In this document: one piece after another, positions 1 through 6,505 of the stretch
How the letters are laid out: each line of letters opens with the position of its first letter
Numbering within the stretch: the first letter of the stretch is position 1
Source: a virus
Strand: one strand, 5' to 3'
Length of the DNA: 27,765 nt
Virus record (IMG/VR): IMGVR_UViG_3300021959_000302
Span: 1 to 27,765 of that record
Translations under genes and position numbers: made by a program
The notes under the pieces: model-generated
What the model saw: only the letters and a program-made list of their open reading frames with translations
Database searches by the model: none
What the model was told of the DNA's origin: nothing

Positions 1-69
1 TACATTGACAATATTAACAGTGAACATGTGAATGTTTTAAATAAAGATGAGGATAAGATAATACACTAA
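1..69 (+). CDS. 3' end of an unidentified phage protein (partial)
   Basis: Frame 1 is open from the first base to a TAA at 67-69 and encodes 22 residues of a C-terminus that is polar and charged, ending in DEDKIIH. The gene begins outside the window, so its function cannot be read. The stop shares bases with the next start in a TAATG junction (67-71), the same arrangement used at several later junctions. This supports it being a real gene end in the same operon. The fragment is too short to assign to a family. Confidence 0.55.
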   Translation, partial: YIDNINSEHVNVLNKDEDKIIH

Positions 70-284
70 TGTTATTAGATAAATTAAAACAAAGAGTACA
101 ACTTAAAAGTGGTGGCTCAACAGTAAACGCAGCCGGAAACTATACAGAACCGACAAAAAGAAAGAAGATATTCCAAAGAATAAAGTCTGCTGCTTCGCAC
201 GGAACTGCAGCCGGTAAATGGTCTGCACGAAAAGCACAAGCTTTAGCGAAAGCCTATAAGAAAGCTGGTGGAGGCTACAAGTAA
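69..284 (+). CDS. Small very basic phage protein ending in KKAGGGYK
   Basis: This encodes 71 residues rich in Lys and Arg with almost no acidic residues. The C-terminal half carries a pattern (GKWSARKAQALAKAYKKAGGGYK region, residues about 48-71) that I recognise as recurring in small proteins of many marine phages, but its function is unknown to me. The start at 69 overlaps the upstream stop (TAATG), and its own stop overlaps the next start in the same way at 282-286, so three consecutive genes look translationally coupled. The charge suggests nucleic-acid binding, which is inference only. No signal peptide or membrane segment is visible. Confidence 0.75.
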   Translation: MLLDKLKQRVQLKSGGSTVNAAGNYTEPTKRKKIFQRIKSAASHGTAAGKWSARKAQALAKAYKKAGGGYK

Positions 285-808
285 TGTTAAAGAAAGCTCA
301 AGAAGACCTAGTAAAATGGGGTAAACAAAAGTGGGGCACAAAGTCTGGACAACCCTCTAGTAAAACTGGAGAAAGATATTTACCTGAGAAAGCTAGAAAA
401 GCTTTAAGTGATTCAGAGTATGCAGCTACCACAGCAGCCAAACGTAAAGACAAAGCTTCAGGTAAGCAACACTCACCTCAACCTAAGAAAATTGCAGAGA
501 AAACAGCAAAGTTTAGGATGGCTAAAGGTGGAAAGGCTGATAGCAGATTAAAAAAAGCAGGAGTCAGTGGTTATAACCAACCTAAACGAACTCCTAATCA
601 TCCTACTAAGTCACATGTTGTTGTTGCTAAATCAGGCAGTACAATTAAAACTATTAGGTTTGGTCAACAAGGCGTAAGTGGAGCAGGGAAAAATCCTACT
701 TCAAAACGAGAGAAAGCAAGACGCAAAAGCTTTAAAGCTCGTCACGCTAAAAATATTGCTAAAGGAGTCTTATCAGCGGCTTACTGGGCTAACAAGGTGA
801 AATGGTAA
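284..808 (+). CDS. Basic phage protein, possible two-part conserved protein of unknown function
   Basis: This encodes 174 residues with a strong positive charge. The N-terminal part (about residues 8-95) holds WGTKSGQPSSKTGERYLPEK and downstream AEKTAKFR, a pattern I recall from uncharacterised phage and bacterial proteins. The C-terminal part (about residues 108-174) has a short conserved-looking core, SFKARHAKNIAKG followed by SAAYWANKVKW, also recurrent in marine phage proteins. The two halves are linked by a Gly/Lys-rich stretch, so it may be a fusion of two small families. A role in packaging or virion DNA contact is possible from its charge and its place upstream of the terminase, but nothing proves it. 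The stop overlaps the next start (TAATG at 806-810). Confidence 0.75.
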   Translation: MLKKAQEDLVKWGKQKWGTKSGQPSSKTGERYLPEKARKALSDSEYAATTAAKRKDKASGKQHSPQPKKIAEKTAKFRMAKGGKADSRLKKAGVSGYNQPKRTPNHPTKSHVVVAKSGSTIKTIRFGQQGVSGAGKNPTSKREKARRKSFKARHAKNIAKGVLSAAYWANKVKW

Positions 809-996
809 TGGCTGGAAAACAAATAGGAAGCGATGAGAAACCTATAACATTTAGGTCGCCAATTTATAAAAATACCCACGGTAGTAAGGGTGCAAACCCT
901 AGACCGGGATTTTATACAGATGACTATAGAGATAACTGGGAAAGAATATTCGGCAACAAAGATAAAGCCGAGGAGAAAAAGAATGAACAAGATTAA
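808..996 (+). CDS. Small hydrophilic protein of unknown function
   Basis: This encodes about 62 residues. Two in-frame ATGs exist, at 802 and 808. I prefer 808 because it forms the TAATG overlap with the preceding stop and has AAGGTGA (795-801) as a well-spaced ribosome binding site. The protein has an N-terminal KPITFRSPIYKN segment, a Tyr/Asp-rich middle (PGFYTDDYRDNWERIFGN) and a charged tail, with no membrane segment. I do not recognise the family. Its last 14 bases overlap the next gene. It belongs to the run of micro-proteins preceding the terminase. Confidence 0.6.
   Translation: MAGKQIGSDEKPITFRSPIYKNTHGSKGANPRPGFYTDDYRDNWERIFGNKDKAEEKKNEQD
971..975 (+). promoter_or_regulatory. Shine-Dalgarno AGGAG that sets the start at 983
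   Basis: AGGAG lies seven bases before ATG 983. The longer reading frame from ATG 890 has no such site and would overlap the preceding gene by over 100 bases, so 983 is the better start. Confidence 0.65.
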
Positions 997-1120
997 AAAC
1001 TGGATAAAGAAAGTAAAGAAAGCTTATGGTAAGCTATTTAAAAAAGCTTTATCCCCTATAAAAAAAACAACAACGAGGAAAACTAATGTTAAAAGAACTC
1101 CTAGAAAAAAGAGTAAATAG
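983..1120 (+). CDS. 45-residue extremely basic peptide
   Basis: From ATG 983 this gives 45 residues, roughly half of them Lys or Arg, with a single-Trp amphipathic start (MNKIKNWIKKVKKAYGKLF) and a Thr/Lys/Arg tail. The composition resembles DNA-condensing tails or membrane-active cationic peptides, and which applies is unknown. The same frame is open upstream to 890, but the strong ribosome binding site at 971-975 favours 983. Its 3' end overlaps the next gene out of frame by 35 bases (1086-1120). I do not recognise the family. Confidence 0.6.
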   Translation: MNKIKNWIKKVKKAYGKLFKKALSPIKKTTTRKTNVKRTPRKKSK

Positions 1121-1217
1121 TATTATTGACGCTAACGAACTTACAGACATGCAAGTCTGGGGTTGTTGGTGTGGCATAGGCTTTGTCTGTGCTTTGATTG
1201 TAATGTGGATTATCTAA
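1086..1217 (+). CDS. 43-residue single-pass membrane micro-protein
   Basis: ATG 1086 to TAA 1215-1217 encodes 43 residues. Residues 1-21 are charged and helical (MLKELLEKRVNSIIDANELTD). Residues about 24-43 form one hydrophobic segment with Trp, Cys and Gly (VWGCWCGIGFVCALIVMWII) ending at the stop, so the topology would be N-terminus inside with the chain ending in the membrane. GAGGA at 1075-1079 is a good ribosome binding site, and the stop directly abuts ATG 1218. It overlaps the basic peptide gene by 35 bases. A lysis or membrane-modifying role is possible, but nothing shows it. Confidence 0.55.
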   Translation: MLKELLEKRVNSIIDANELTDMQVWGCWCGIGFVCALIVMWII

Positions 1218-1511
1218 ATGCTTTTACCAGACGGATACATTAGAAGAGCAACCTCTACTATACCGTTTGGGTATGAGTTAGATACACTGACGAATCACTT
1301 AAAACCTATAGAAGAACAACTCGATGCTTTACAAGTAGTTGAGAACATGGTTGTTAATGAAGAGATATCTTTACAAGCTGCATGTGATTGGTTAGAATAC
1401 AAAACAGATAGACGCATATCTACTCCCGGCTTAAAAAAACACATAGATAAAAAATATGGAAAACGAAACGAGAGACTGGGAGACGAATCCTCATCTCTAC
1501 TTACAGAATGA
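1218..1511 (+). CDS. Putative terminase small subunit (DNA-binding)
   Basis: This encodes 97 residues. Its place immediately upstream of the large terminase, overlapping it by 56 bases, fits the small subunit that recognises phage DNA and hands it to the motor. The middle (about residues 28-78) looks like a helix-turn-helix region: PIEEQLDALQVVENMVVNEEISLQAACDWL followed by RRISTPGLKKHIDKKYG. This resembles the winged-helix pattern used by some small terminases and recombinases. It is short for the family, though small terminases in marine podoviruses can be near this length. The call rests mainly on synteny. No Shine-Dalgarno is seen, and translation may continue from the abutting upstream stop. 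Confidence 0.5.
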   Translation: MLLPDGYIRRATSTIPFGYELDTLTNHLKPIEEQLDALQVVENMVVNEEISLQAACDWLEYKTDRRISTPGLKKHIDKKYGKRNERLGDESSSLLTE

Positions 1512-3114
1512 AGATGGAAACTTTGTCTTAAAGAAAGACGGAACTCCAAAAAAGAAAGCTGGTAGACCTCAAACCACAACCGAAAAAGCTATTAGAGCTG
1601 CTCGGTCTACTGTCGGGCGTAAGAAAAGAAACATTCAAAAGCTTGAGCAAAAGCTAAACAACGCTAGACAATCGTTTAAGAAACAAAAAGAAACAATTCA
1701 AAAACTTGATAAGACTCTAGAAGGTCCTATCACTACCGATGAGCTAGAGACACTTCCTAAAGCTGTCACTGAAAATTTAGACAATCACAAAGTATTATTC
1801 CACGCCAACGAAGGTCCACAAACAGACTTCCTTGCGGCTGGTGAGAAAGATGTTCTATATGGTGGAGCAGCTGGTGGTGGTAAATCATACGCTATGATTA
1901 TCGACCCACTGCGTAACTGTCACAAGAAAGCACACAGGGCTTTAATCCTTAGACGGTCTATGCCAGAACTTAGAGAAATGATTGATAAGTCTCGAGAGTT
2001 ATACCCACAAGCTTTTCCCGGTGCTAAGTTTAGAGAAGTAGAAAAGCTTTGGAACTTTCCAAGCGGTGCAAAGGTAGAGTTTGGTTTCCTTGAAAGAGAT
2101 GCAGATGTATACAGGTATCAGGGACAAGCTTACAGCTGGATAGGGTTTGATGAGATAACTCATTTACCCACAGAGTTTAGTTGGAACTATCTAGCTTCTC
2201 GTCTAAGAACAACTGACCCCACCATTACAACATACCTACGCTGTACAGCTAACCCGGGTGGTGTTGGTTCTCATTGGGTTAAGAACAGATACATTGCACC
2301 GGCAGACCACAACTCTAGTTTCCTAGGTAAAGATGGACTAACACGTAAGTTTATTCCAGCCAAGCTTGAGGATAACCCATACCTTGCAGAGGATGGAGTC
2401 TATGAGCAGATGCTTAAATCTTTACCACCGATACAACGTAGACAGTTGCTTGAAGGTAATTGGGATGTAGCAGAAGGAGCAGCTTTTGTGGAGTTTGACC
2501 CACTTACTCATGTCATTACACCTTTTGAACTTCCCCTACATTGGGAAAGAGTTAAAGCAGTTGACTATGGATATGCTGCAGAGTCCTGTTGTTTATGGGG
2601 TATTATGGACCAAAATGACGGAACTTTAATAATATATAGAGAATTATACAGAAAAGGCTTGACAGGTGAAGAATTAGGTGCTATAATAACAAGTATGGAG
2701 CTAGAAGACCCTTACTCGGTCTCTGGTGTATTAGACACAGCAGCATGGGCTAGGACAGGTACTACTGGACCTACTGTTGGAGAAGCCTTAGTAAGGCAAG
2801 GACATAAGCTTAGACCCGCAGATAAGAATAGGGTACAGGGTAAAATCCAAATACATGAGTTCCTAAAGGTTAAAGAGAATGGTAGACCTAGGTTACAAAT
2901 CTTTAATAGTTGTCCTAACTTAATTAGGGAGCTACAAAGTATACCGCTATCTAAAACTAATCCTGAAGATGTAGATACACATGCTTCAGACCATGCATAC
3001 GATGCATTGCGTTATATGATAATGAGTAGACCGAGGATGTCAAGTACATTCGACAGGTTGAGAGGATTAAAAAGAGATATCCATCAACCGGCTGATTCAA
3101 CATTTGGATATTAG
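1456..3114 (+). CDS. terL: Terminase large subunit (packaging ATPase and nuclease)
   Basis: This encodes 552 residues and powers DNA translocation into the prohead and cuts the concatemer. Residues 1-110 form an unusual basic N-terminal extension with a coiled-coil-like stretch (about 55-90). The Walker A loop is GGAAGGGKS at 136-144. Walker B ends in D232-E233 (WIGFDEITH). A coupling motif follows (CTANPGG, about residues 263-269). The C-terminal RNase H-like nuclease shows its acidic residues at D370 (AVDYGYA), D427 (GVLDTAAW) and D512/D516 (SDHAYDALRY). All key residues are present, so it looks intact. The start overlaps the putative small subunit gene and lacks a clear Shine-Dalgarno, but no other in-frame ATG precedes Walker A. 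Headful or cos packaging cannot be decided from the sequence. Confidence 0.95.
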   Translation: MENETRDWETNPHLYLQNEDGNFVLKKDGTPKKKAGRPQTTTEKAIRAARSTVGRKKRNIQKLEQKLNNARQSFKKQKETIQKLDKTLEGPITTDELETLPKAVTENLDNHKVLFHANEGPQTDFLAAGEKDVLYGGAAGGGKSYAMIIDPLRNCHKKAHRALILRRSMPELREMIDKSRELYPQAFPGAKFREVEKLWNFPSGAKVEFGFLERDADVYRYQGQAYSWIGFDEITHLPTEFSWNYLASRLRTTDPTITTYLRCTANPGGVGSHWVKNRYIAPADHNSSFLGKDGLTRKFIPAKLEDNPYLAEDGVYEQMLKSLPPIQRRQLLEGNWDVAEGAAFVEFDPLTHVITPFELPLHWERVKAVDYGYAAESCCLWGIMDQNDGTLIIYRELYRKGLTGEELGAIITSMELEDPYSVSGVLDTAAWARTGTTGPTVGEALVRQGHKLRPADKNRVQGKIQIHEFLKVKENGRPRLQIFNSCPNLIRELQSIPLSKTNPEDVDTHASDHAYDALRYMIMSRPRMSSTFDRLRGLKRDIHQPADSTFGY

Positions 3115-3119
3115 ATTTT

Positions 3120-5321
3120 ATGGCAGACAAGGAAAATACATTTTTAAACGCTGACAATATCTACGAAGAGGTAGAAGGTGAAGCTGGTAAAAGTCTTGAC
3201 CTAGAATTTGACCAACAAACTAATCTTGTTGGCATTATCAAAGGTAGGTTTCAACAAGCTCAAGATGCTAGAAAAACTGACGAGACTCGTTGGTTAAAAG
3301 CATACGAAAACTACAGAGGACTTTACAATAAGTCTGTTAAGTTTAGAGACTCAGAGAAGTCTCGTATCTTTGTAAAGATTACAAAAACAAAAGTATTAGC
3401 TGCTTTTGGGCAATTAGTAGATGTAATATTTGGAACTGGTAAATTTCCAATAGGTATTACCGAAACTAAAATTCCAGAAGGTGAATTAGCTAATGCATAT
3501 CTTGATACACAAGTAGCTCCTCCCGGAATTGAAAGCACTATGGGCGGTGGTGAAATACCTGACGATATTGGTAATAGATTAGATAATCCATACGATGTAG
3601 GATATGAAGGAGACGGAAAAGTTCTTAAGCCCGGAGCTTCTTTTGGCAATGGTCTTTTTGAAGATAGCATTGAAGACCAATTAAGCGAACAGTTAATAGA
3701 AGGACTTAGCCCAAATCCAGCAGCCTTAGAAATTTCTCCAGCTCAAAAAGCTGCGAGAAGAATGGAAAAATTAATTCATGACCAAATAGATGAATCAAAG
3801 GGTTCATCAGAAATTAGAAATGCTCTTTTAGAATCTGCTCTGCTTGGCACAGGGATTGTAAAAGGACCATTTAACTTTAACAAAAAACTTCATAAGTGGG
3901 ACACCGATGAAACTGGTGAAAGAAATTATAACCCTTTAGAGGTTAGAGTTCCCCGTATAGAGTTTGTTAGCTGTTGGGATTTTTATCCTGACCCCGGTGC
4001 TACTAATGTAGACGAATGTGAGTTTGTAATTCATCGTCATAAGATGAACAAGTCACAGCTTAGAGGTTTACGTAACATGCCTTACTTTAATGAGGATGCT
4101 ATACGAGAATGTATACAACAAGGGGCTAACTACGAAGAAAAAGATTTTGAATCTCATCTTAAGGATGATTCAAGAGCAGACGAATACGAATCTAACTTTG
4201 AAGTTATTGAGTATTGGGGAATCATGGATGCAGAGTATGCACGTGCAGTAGGTATAGACCTTGCTGACGATATAGATGATTTAGATGAAGTACAAGTAAA
4301 TGCATGGACATGTGGAAATCAATTGCTTAGAGCAGTTGTAAATCCATTTACTCCTTACAGATTACCGTACCACGCTTTTCCATACGAAAGAAATCCTTAT
4401 AACTTCTTTGGTATTGGTGTAGCAGAGAACATGGATGATTCTCAACAGATTATGAACGGTCATGCAAGAATGGCTGTAGACAACCTAGCAATGGCTGGGT
4501 CGTTAGTCTTTGATGTAGATGAGTCTGCTTTAGTTGGTGGACAATCAATGGAAATATATCCGGGTAAAATCTTTAGAAGACAAGCTGGAATGCCGGGACA
4601 AGCTATACATGGTTTAAAGTTTCCTAACACAGCACCAGAAAACATGATGATGTTTGACAAGTTTAGACAACTTGCAGACGAACAAACAGGAATACCTAGT
4701 TATTCTCACGGACAAACAGGCGTACAGAGTATGACAAGGACTGCATCAGGCATGTCAATGTTATTGGGTGCATCAAGTTTAAATGTTAAAACAGTTGTTA
4801 AAAACCTTGATGACTTTTTATTAAGACCTCTCGGTGAGGCTTTCTTTCAATGGAACATGCAGTTCTTTGAAGGCGGTCTAGATGTCAAAGGTGATTTAGA
4901 AGTTAAAGCTACTGGAACAAACAGCTTGATGCAGAAAGAAGTAAGAAGTCAAAGACTAACTACATTCTTACAAACTGCACAGAATCCTGCAGTTGCTCCG
5001 TTTGTTAAAATTTCTAAACTTGTTAGTGAACTAGCCTATAGCTTAGACTTAGACCCAGAGGAAATATTAAATGACCCTGAAGAAGCAGCTATGATGGCAC
5101 AAATAATAGGAATGCAAAATGCTGGACAAACAACTAGCCCTGAAACTGAAAGCCTTGGTGGGCAACCAAACGGTATGGGAGCCCCTAGTGGAGCACCTCA
5201 ACAACCTCAAGACCTTGGACCTACAGGCACTGGCGGTGGCAACATCGGAATCGGAAATGTTCCGGTTGCAGGGGAGAGTGAATTCTCTGGTACGCCTAGA
5301 GCAGCTGGACCTACAGGTTAA
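3120..5321 (+). CDS. Portal protein (head-tail connector)
   Basis: This encodes 733 residues. It is the dodecameric ring at the packaging vertex through which DNA enters and leaves. Assignment rests on its size, its position five bases after the large terminase, and the pattern of podovirus portals: an N-terminal helical RWLKAYENYRGLY segment, a central FYPDPGATNVDECEF and PYHAFPYERNPYNFFGIGVAE region, and the QTGIPSYSHGQTG segment followed by TRTASGMSMLLGASS. The last 70 residues are Gly/Pro/Gln-rich and probably disordered, ending in a GGGNIGIGNVPVAGE motif familiar from marine phage portals. That tail is also read in another frame by the next gene. No Shine-Dalgarno is visible, so coupling to terL is likely. 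Confidence 0.9.
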   Translation: MADKENTFLNADNIYEEVEGEAGKSLDLEFDQQTNLVGIIKGRFQQAQDARKTDETRWLKAYENYRGLYNKSVKFRDSEKSRIFVKITKTKVLAAFGQLVDVIFGTGKFPIGITETKIPEGELANAYLDTQVAPPGIESTMGGGEIPDDIGNRLDNPYDVGYEGDGKVLKPGASFGNGLFEDSIEDQLSEQLIEGLSPNPAALEISPAQKAARRMEKLIHDQIDESKGSSEIRNALLESALLGTGIVKGPFNFNKKLHKWDTDETGERNYNPLEVRVPRIEFVSCWDFYPDPGATNVDECEFVIHRHKMNKSQLRGLRNMPYFNEDAIRECIQQGANYEEKDFESHLKDDSRADEYESNFEVIEYWGIMDAEYARAVGIDLADDIDDLDEVQVNAWTCGNQLLRAVVNPFTPYRLPYHAFPYERNPYNFFGIGVAENMDDSQQIMNGHARMAVDNLAMAGSLVFDVDESALVGGQSMEIYPGKIFRRQAGMPGQAIHGLKFPNTAPENMMMFDKFRQLADEQTGIPSYSHGQTGVQSMTRTASGMSMLLGASSLNVKTVVKNLDDFLLRPLGEAFFQWNMQFFEGGLDVKGDLEVKATGTNSLMQKEVRSQRLTTFLQTAQNPAVAPFVKISKLVSELAYSLDLDPEEILNDPEEAAMMAQIIGMQNAGQTTSPETESLGGQPNGMGAPSGAPQQPQDLGPTGTGGGNIGIGNVPVAGESEFSGTPRAAGPTG
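5108..5112 (+). promoter_or_regulatory. Shine-Dalgarno AGGAA inside the portal gene
   Basis: AGGAA lies six bases before ATG 5119 within the portal coding sequence. It supports independent initiation of the nested 77-residue gene. Confidence 0.5.
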
Positions 5322-5352
5322 AGAAGCAATAACTCGAAAGGAAGAAATATGA
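5119..5352 (+). CDS. Small helical protein nested out of frame in the portal 3' end
   Basis: This encodes 77 residues in the +1 frame relative to the portal, sharing 203 bases with it (5119-5321). It has its own Shine-Dalgarno (5108-5112) and ends in an ATGA overlap with the next gene (5349-5352). It is predicted all-helical with a Trp near the start (VWEPLVEHL, residues 19-27) and FRLQGRVNSLVRLEQL at 48-63. This W...L and LQGR..L layout matches small proteins I recall following portal genes in other marine podoviruses, so it is probably real rather than a chance frame. The function is unknown. Its location suggests a head or connector assembly factor, which is inference. Confidence 0.7.
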   Translation: MLDKQLALKLKALVGNQTVWEPLVEHLNNLKTLDLQALAVATSESEMFRLQGRVNSLVRLEQLDLQVKEAITRKEEI

Positions 5353-6371
5353 AAAAGAAAATACAAAGTTTATTAGAAGATTTTAGAAATACTTTTGATG
5401 ATATGCCAGAGACACTTAGTAAAGATGCTAAGAAAGATATGGAAGCTAAAGTAGTTAAAGATAAGATGAATGAAAATAAAGAATCTTTTACAAAATATCT
5501 TCCACTTTATGAGATGATTACTCAAACAGGCGAGTACGCAGAAGGCGAGAGTAAAGCTATAAACATACCAAAACGAACTCCTAAATCTATGGGTGGAGCA
5601 AGTATGTTAGAAGACGATAGACAAAGATATGCAGAGCCTGATGGACCTGTAAAAGATGAAGATGGTTTCTTAGGACACTTAGATGTTTCTAAAGAAGTTG
5701 TTGATAAAGTTATAGATGGAGACATGGCTACTGTATTAGAACTAGCGTCTAAATATAAAATGGACGTAGACGGATTGCTCATGGAAGCAAAAATTGAAAA
5801 AAACAAAAGAGAAGAAGAAAGAGAAGGAAGGGCTGAAGGCGGTCCTACAGACATGGATTCAGATGAAGAAATGGAAGAAGATTATTTAGATTACATACTT
5901 GATACAGCATTAACAGATGAAGAAGAAGAAATGCTTATGTCAAAATTAGAACAAGATGGAGACATGTCTATGCTTTTTGAAAAAGTAATAGATGTTGCTC
6001 AAGAATTTGCTGGGTCCGGTCCTGTTGAAGGTCCGGGTTCAGGAGTCTCTGATTCGATACCCGCAAGGTTATCTGATGGAGAATTTGTCTTTACTGCGAA
6101 AGCTGTGGAAGAAATCGGAGCCGATAAACTAATGGCAATGATGAAAGAAGCAGAAATGGAAGCAGATAATAGACAAGGTTTAGTTGAAGGCGGAATGCCT
6201 GAAGAGGAAAAAACTGTTACTATGGAAGTACAAGAGCAAAAAGAACCAAAAGTTCAAATTGCAAAAGCTACTGTAGATAGTACCAGAGGGTTATTAGATG
6301 AAGATGAAGTATCAAAAGGTATTAAATCTAAAATGATGCTCGACCCTCTACAGAGACACGTCAGAAGCTAA
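5349..6371 (+). CDS. Acidic structural-module protein with SDSIPARLSDGEFV motif
   Basis: This encodes 340 strongly acidic residues, with a dense Asp/Glu block at about 172-200. A short conserved segment lies at 228-253: G228-PGSG, then S234-DSIPARLSDGEF-V247 and TAKAV to V253. I know this motif from many phage tail and virion-associated proteins, but its biochemical role is not established as far as I know. The protein sits between portal and scaffold. It could be a capsid-assembly cofactor, an internal head protein or a virion-bound protein. It has no membrane segment or signal peptide. AAAGGAAG about six bases before ATG 5349 is a strong ribosome binding site, and the start overlaps the preceding stop. 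Confidence 0.75.
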   Translation: MKKKIQSLLEDFRNTFDDMPETLSKDAKKDMEAKVVKDKMNENKESFTKYLPLYEMITQTGEYAEGESKAINIPKRTPKSMGGASMLEDDRQRYAEPDGPVKDEDGFLGHLDVSKEVVDKVIDGDMATVLELASKYKMDVDGLLMEAKIEKNKREEEREGRAEGGPTDMDSDEEMEEDYLDYILDTALTDEEEEMLMSKLEQDGDMSMLFEKVIDVAQEFAGSGPVEGPGSGVSDSIPARLSDGEFVFTAKAVEEIGADKLMAMMKEAEMEADNRQGLVEGGMPEEEKTVTMEVQEQKEPKVQIAKATVDSTRGLLDEDEVSKGIKSKMMLDPLQRHVRS

Positions 6372-6382
6372 ACACAATAACC

Positions 6383-6416
6383 GATAGAGCTACCCTACTG
6401 TTGTAGGCACTCTATC
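6383..6416 (+). other. RNA hairpin upstream of the scaffold gene
   Basis: Outer arms GATAGAG (6383-6389) and CTCTATC (6410-6416) pair perfectly. Inner arms CCTAC (6394-6398) and GTAGG (6403-6407) also pair around a four-base loop, leaving an asymmetric internal loop. No U-run follows, so this is not a standard intrinsic terminator. RNA processing or message stabilisation upstream of the head genes is more plausible. Confidence 0.45.
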
Positions 6417-6473
6417 AAAACAAACCGAAAGGCGACCTTTACAAACAAGCCCTCTAGTCGACATAGAGCTACC
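6384..6473 (+). repeat. Direct repeat ATAGAGCTACC, two copies
   Basis: Exact copies lie at 6384-6394 and 6463-6473, 79 bases apart, in the intergenic region before the scaffold gene. The first copy forms part of the hairpin arm. This may be a protein or polymerase recognition sequence, or the trace of a local duplication. Confidence 0.45.
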
Positions 6474-6493
6474 TTGTGAACGAAGCCCTTAGT

Positions 6494-6498
6494 AGGAG
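6494..6498 (+). promoter_or_regulatory. Shine-Dalgarno AGGAG that sets the scaffold start
   Basis: AGGAG lies seven bases before ATG 6506. The alternative in-frame GTG at 6476 has no such site. Confidence 0.7.
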
Positions 6499-6505
6499 AA
6501 AGAAG

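Larger units (their letters stand above)
6372..6505 (+). promoter_or_regulatory. 134-base intergenic region with hairpin and direct repeat
   Basis: This is the longest gene-free stretch in the window and precedes scaffold and capsid genes. It holds a stem-loop (6383-6416) and an exact 11-base direct repeat ATAGAGCTACC at 6384-6394 and 6463-6473. The sequence around the second copy partly echoes an AAGCCCT segment seen earlier. I see no clear -35/-10 promoter. A phage-specific promoter or an mRNA processing site is possible. Confidence 0.4.

Noticed and set aside
5-10. TTGACA resembling a -35 promoter box
   Set aside because: It lies in the coding end of the upstream gene and no TATAAT-like box is found at 16-18 bases spacing.
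890-982. Longer start for the basic peptide gene
   Set aside because: No ribosome binding site supports ATG 890 and it overlaps the preceding gene by over 100 bases, while ATG 983 has AGGAG.
3323-3670. Minus-strand 115-residue frame in the portal gene
   Set aside because: No ribosome binding site, no recognisable protein pattern, and it lies fully within a confident coding sequence.
6476-6505. GTG 6476 as the scaffold start
   Set aside because: It lacks a Shine-Dalgarno and would put ten odd residues in front of a well-supported ATG at 6506 preceded by AGGAG.
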